A stretch of DNA of 64,000 nucleotides, taken from contig CALFBB010000006.1 of the NCBI GenBank assembly GCA_937944885.1, positions 1 to 64,000 on the forward strand, read 5' to 3'. Position numbers and translations under genes: made by a program. The notes beneath the pieces are model-generated. The model was not told the origin of the DNA. It ran no database searches and saw only the letters and a list, made by a program, of their open reading frames with translations. Origin of the DNA: an uncultured cyanobacterium (GTDB lineage: Bacteria; Cyanobacteriota; Cyanobacteriia; Thermostichales; Thermostichaceae). Shown one piece after another: positions 60,797 to 64,000 of the stretch; the first letter of the stretch is position 1, and each line of letters starts with the position of its first letter.

Positions 60797-63295
60797 ATGA
60801 GCACCCCTGTTGAAATCACTTCCCCTTCCGCATCCGCGGCCCCAATTGCCAGGCTGCCTCTGCTGCTGGCTCCAGCAGGAGATTGGGAGTGTGCCAAAGC
60901 AGCGGTGGAGAACGGGGCTGATGCCATTTACTTTGGGTTGGAGCGCTTCAACGCGCGTATGCGGGCGCGCAATTTTACCGCAGCCGATCTACCAGAGCTA
61001 ATGGCCTGGCTGCACCAACGGGGAGTAAAAGGCTATGTAACTTTTAATACCTTAGTTTTTCCGGCTGAGCTGTCGCAGGCGGAGCACTTTATTCGGGCCA
61101 TGGTGACGGCAGGAGTGGATGCAGCGATTGTGCAGGATATTGGTATGGTGCGTCTGATCCGCCATCTGTCGCCGGATTTTCCCATTCACGCTTCCACGCA
61201 AATGACCATTACCAGTGGGGTAGGGGCTGAGTTTGCCGAGCGGCTTGGCTGTGAAGTGGTGGTCTTGGCCCGGGAGTGTTCCTTGAAAGAAATTGCCAAA
61301 ATCCAAGCTCACTTGGCTGAGAAGGGATCCCCTCTGCGGCTGGAGGTGTTTGTCCACGGGGCTTTGTGTGTGGCCTATTCTGGGCAATGTTTAACCAGTG
61401 AAGCCCTGGGGGGACGTTCCGCCAACCGCGGTGAATGTGCCCAAGCTTGTCGGATGCCTTATGAGCTGGTGGTGGATGGGATCCGGAGGGATCTGGGGGA
61501 AAAGCGGTATCTGCTCAGCCCCCAGGATCTGGTCGGGTTGGAGGTCTTGCCAGAGCTGGTTGCGGCAGGGATCCACTGCCTCAAGATTGAAGGACGGCTG
61601 AAATCGCCGGAGTATGTAGCCAATGTAACGGCAGTTTATCGCCGGGCTTTGGATGCCTTAGGGGCAGGGCAACCGCTGCGGGTCTCTCGTCAGGAGCGCT
61701 ACGAGCTGGAGATGAGCTTCTCGCGGGGTCTGTACACAGGCTGGCTGCGTGGGATCAACAATCAAGGGCTGGTGCACGCCCGCTACAGCAAAAAACGCGG
61801 GGTTTACCTGGGGCAGGTGCTGGCCATTCAACACAACCAAGTGGTGGTTCATCTGAAAGCACCTCTGAAGGCAGGGGATGGGGTGGTTTTTGTCTCTGAC
61901 GAGGAAGCCGAACAAGGGGGACGGGTTTACCGGGTGGAGGAGAAGCAGGGGCGGGCTTTTCTGCGCTTTGGCCGCGGGGAGATTGACCTGCAACGGCTGC
62001 AAGTCGGGGCTCACCTCTGGAAAACCGCTGACCCGGAATTGGAAAAGCGCTGGCAGCAAAGCTATGCTGGCGAGCACCCTCGCCGCCGCCGGCCCCTGCA
62101 GATGGAGGTACATGGTCAAGAGGGATCCCCTCTGACCCTGATTGTGCGGGATGAACAGGGCTATACGGTCCAAGTGGATTCGCCCCTGCCCCTGGTTGCT
62201 GCGGAGCGCCAACCGCTCACTTTAGAAAAATTGCAGGAGCAGTTGGGGCGTCTTGGCTCTACCCCCTTCTATCTGGGATCCCTGGACAATCACCTGCAAG
62301 GGGCCGTGATCTTGCCCCTGAGTGTGCTGAACCAGATGCGCCGGGAAGTGGTAGAACGGCTGCTGACCCTGCGGGCTCAGCCGCGGCGCTGGCAACTCAA
62401 CCCTCAAGCCCATTGGCAGGATCTACTACCGGCGGCAGTACCCCCTCGCAGGGGAGCCCCGCAGCTGTGGGTTTTGGTACGGGATCCAGAACAACTGCAA
62501 GCGGCTGTTGAACAAGGGATCTGCCGCATTTACCTAGAGTTTGAGGATCCTCGACGCTACCGGGCGGTGGTGGCCCAGGTTAAGGCTCGATATCCACACC
62601 TGGAGATCTGGGTAGCGCCACCGCGGATTACCAAACCGGGAGAACAGTGGATCCTTAAGCAGGTTTTGGCGGCCAACGCCGATGGCTACCTGGTGCGCAA
62701 CTACGATCACCTGGAGTTTTTCAAGGGCCAACGCTGCCGTGGCGATTTTTCCTTGAATGTAGCCAACCCCATCACTGCCCATGAGCTGAAAAGCCGCTAC
62801 TCTCTGGAGTGCCTCACCGCTTCCTATGATCTCAACCATGAGCAACTGGGATCCCTGCTGCGAGCCGGCCCTGCCAACGAGTATGAGGTTACCATCCATC
62901 AACATATGCCCCTGTTTCACATGGAGCACTGTGTCTTTTGTGCATTTTTATCCAACGGGACAGACTACACCAACTGTGGTCGCCCTTGCGAAAAGCACAA
63001 AGTGAAATTGCGGGATCGCACCCAGGTAGAACATGTTTTGAAAGCCGATGCCGGCTGCCGCAATACCCTTTACAACGGTAGAGCCCAAACAGGAGCAGAA
63101 TACCTGCATCAGTTGTTGGATCTGGGGTTGAGGCATCTGCGCATCGAGTTTCTAGAGGAATCCCCTGCCCAGGTCAAGCAGATGCTCCACCACTATCAGC
63201 AGCTCCTAGAGGGCAAAATGAGCGGATCCCGGCTCTGGCAGGAGCTGAAGCTGCACAGCCAGTTAGGAGTTACCCGCGGCACTTTAGAGGGCTAG
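60797..63295 (+). CDS. U32-family peptidase-like protein (RlhA/YdcP type)
   Basis: An 832-residue protein of peptidase family U32. The N-terminal TIM-like domain shows LLLAPAGDWECAKAAVENGADAIYFG, THASTQMTITS-like region, VFVHGALCVAYSGQC and NRGECAQACRMPY with Cys residues likely for an Fe-S cluster, then HCLKIEGRLKSPEYVANV. The C-terminal half carries a second Cys set (HCVFCAFLSNGTDYTNCGRPCE). E. coli RlhA is implicated in hydroxylation of 23S rRNA; other U32 members assist tRNA or ubiquinone chemistry. The exact role here is open. Confidence 0.87.
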   Translation: MSTPVEITSPSASAAPIARLPLLLAPAGDWECAKAAVENGADAIYFGLERFNARMRARNFTAADLPELMAWLHQRGVKGYVTFNTLVFPAELSQAEHFIRAMVTAGVDAAIVQDIGMVRLIRHLSPDFPIHASTQMTITSGVGAEFAERLGCEVVVLARECSLKEIAKIQAHLAEKGSPLRLEVFVHGALCVAYSGQCLTSEALGGRSANRGECAQACRMPYELVVDGIRRDLGEKRYLLSPQDLVGLEVLPELVAAGIHCLKIEGRLKSPEYVANVTAVYRRALDALGAGQPLRVSRQERYELEMSFSRGLYTGWLRGINNQGLVHARYSKKRGVYLGQVLAIQHNQVVVHLKAPLKAGDGVVFVSDEEAEQGGRVYRVEEKQGRAFLRFGRGEIDLQRLQVGAHLWKTADPELEKRWQQSYAGEHPRRRRPLQMEVHGQEGSPLTLIVRDEQGYTVQVDSPLPLVAAERQPLTLEKLQEQLGRLGSTPFYLGSLDNHLQGAVILPLSVLNQMRREVVERLLTLRAQPRRWQLNPQAHWQDLLPAAVPPRRGAPQLWVLVRDPEQLQAAVEQGICRIYLEFEDPRRYRAVVAQVKARYPHLEIWVAPPRITKPGEQWILKQVLAANADGYLVRNYDHLEFFKGQRCRGDFSLNVANPITAHELKSRYSLECLTASYDLNHEQLGSLLRAGPANEYEVTIHQHMPLFHMEHCVFCAFLSNGTDYTNCGRPCEKHKVKLRDRTQVEHVLKADAGCRNTLYNGRAQTGAEYLHQLLDLGLRHLRIEFLEESPAQVKQMLHHYQQLLEGKMSGSRLWQELKLHSQLGVTRGTLEG

Positions 63296-63401
63296 GTTTT
63301 GCCCATGAAGAATCCGCAAAGACCCCTGTAAACCTGTAAAAACGGTGTGCTCCTCACAGTCTTTTGCATCATCCATTGCTTTTCTGGCTGAGATACACCG
63401 G

Positions 63402-64000
63402 TCAAGCTGGGCTAGGCAGTTGTTGACGCACTTGAGCAGCTTGCTTAAGAAGAGCTTCCACAAAGGTCATGGCTTCCTGAGCCGAATGCCCGGCTGCCAG
63501 CTGCGCCAACTCCTCCCGCCGCTCCTGCTCCCCCAGCGTATCCACCTGGACAACGGTTCGCTTTTTTTGCACCTGCTTGTGGACACGCAGGTGGTGATCG
63601 GCTAAGGCGGCAATCAGCGGCTGGTGAGTTACACAGAGAATCTGGTGATGCCGGGCGATGCTGTGCAGCTTGGTAGCAATAGCCTGGGCTACCTTGCCGG
63701 AAACTCCCGTATCGATTTCATCGAAAACCATCGTCGCCACCGGATCAATGCGGCTAAAAACAGCTTTTAGAGCCAATAGAAAACGGCTCATCTCCCCACC
63801 CGAAGCAATCTCAGCCAACGGTTGCAGTGGTTCCCCAGGGTTGGGGCTCATCCAGAAGCTGACCTGATCCCACCCTTCCGGGCCAAGGGATCCAGATTGG
63901 ATGTGCACCTGAAATTGCACAGCCCCCATGCCCAAGGGTTGTAACTCCTCCACCAGTGCTGTTTCCAAGCGGCGGGCCGCCTGCTGCCGCAATTGCGAGA
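63402..64000 (-). CDS. recN: DNA repair protein RecN, C-terminal part (truncated by window end)
   Basis: About 200 residues of the C-terminal ATPase lobe: the signature IASGGEMSRFLLALKAVF, Walker B TMVFDEIDTGVSGKVA, and the D-loop to H-loop stretch QILCVTHQPLIAALADHHLRV. RecN is an SMC-like protein that holds broken ends in double-strand break repair. The frame is open to the window edge, so the Walker A and coiled-coil parts lie outside. Confidence 0.93.
   Translation of the reverse strand, partial: SQLRQQAARRLETALVEELQPLGMGAVQFQVHIQSGSLGPEGWDQVSFWMSPNPGEPLQPLAEIASGGEMSRFLLALKAVFSRIDPVATMVFDEIDTGVSGKVAQAIATKLHSIARHHQILCVTHQPLIAALADHHLRVHKQVQKKRTVVQVDTLGEQERREELAQLAAGHSAQEAMTFVEALLKQAAQVRQQLPSPA

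Noticed and set aside
1-64000. tRNA, rRNA or CRISPR arrays
   Set aside because: No tRNA-like T-loop context with acceptor pairing, no rRNA segments and no regularly spaced long repeats were found on reading both strands; an automated scan was not possible.

Overview
The window is a gene-dense chromosomal segment of a cyanobacterium. The evidence is ycf4 (photosystem I assembly), a CrtR-type beta-carotene hydroxylase, a cytochrome cM-like protein, a phytol kinase-like protein and several small families restricted to cyanobacteria (DUF2605/DUF2973, DUF2839, DUF3082, DUF3318, GerW-like). The DNA is moderately GC-rich and is saturated with the palindrome GGATCC, often as GGGATCCC, where most cyanobacteria carry HIP1 (GCGATCGC). 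From memory this fits the hot-spring Synechococcus A/B' (Thermostichus) lineage; that assignment is inference. No rRNA, tRNA, CRISPR array, prophage or intact insertion sequence was found.

Layout. 0-13.4 kb, mostly plus strand: phosphoketolase, mraY, an orphan BioD-like/DRTGG protein, RNase HI, a DUF3352 lipoprotein, a stand-alone C-terminal CobN piece, small cyanobacterial genes, then dxr behind a structured leader, and an ABC ATPase. 13.3-25.7 kb, mostly minus strand: SbcC, an inositol-phosphatase-family protein, gdhA, a phytol kinase-like protein, cytochrome cM, a GH3 protein and RecQ; a Ser/Thr kinase with a membrane tail is the exception on the plus strand. 25.8-28.7 kb: an ECF sigma/anti-sigma pair, a nitrilase-family amidase and a glutaredoxin-like protein. 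28.6-32.5 kb: a TolC-like protein, a decayed region with transposase remnants and small dispersed repeats, a hypothetical gene and ycf4. 33.0-36.9 kb: a Pho-box-controlled phnD-phnC-phnE-phnE transporter operon. 37.0-38.6 kb: metK under a SAM-I riboswitch. 38.6-46.1 kb: an ABC-2 permease, cobA and sirB (siroheme), an asparaginase, a DUF3318 protein and uvrA. 46.3-57 kb: a TgpA-like transglutaminase, photolyase, rbfA, a pseudouridine synthase, a RodZ-like protein, trpF, a LOG-family protein, trxA and a DnaJ protein. 57-64 kb: a serine-protease-family membrane protein, crtR, an elaborate non-coding interval, a small membrane protein gene, a U32 peptidase-family gene and the 3' part of recN.

Themes. 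Phosphoketolase makes acetyl-phosphate, and a regulatory-type relative of phosphotransacetylase lies one gene away. CobA and SirB make siroheme from uroporphyrinogen III, and a partial cobaltochelatase lies elsewhere in the window. SbcC, RecQ, UvrA, photolyase and RecN give a repair theme that is dispersed rather than operonic.

The most interesting material is non-coding: (1) the dxr leader, a long-range stem enclosing smaller helices followed by a terminator-like hairpin just before the gene; (2) the crtR to 60.4 kb interval, with a structured RNA, mutually exclusive pairings and a strong terminator; (3) a four-repeat Pho box; (4) a SAM-I riboswitch; (5) a candidate Yfr1-like small RNA; and (6) small dispersed repeats inserted inside or at the ends of coding sequences. 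All functional statements are read from sequence only; no database search was run.
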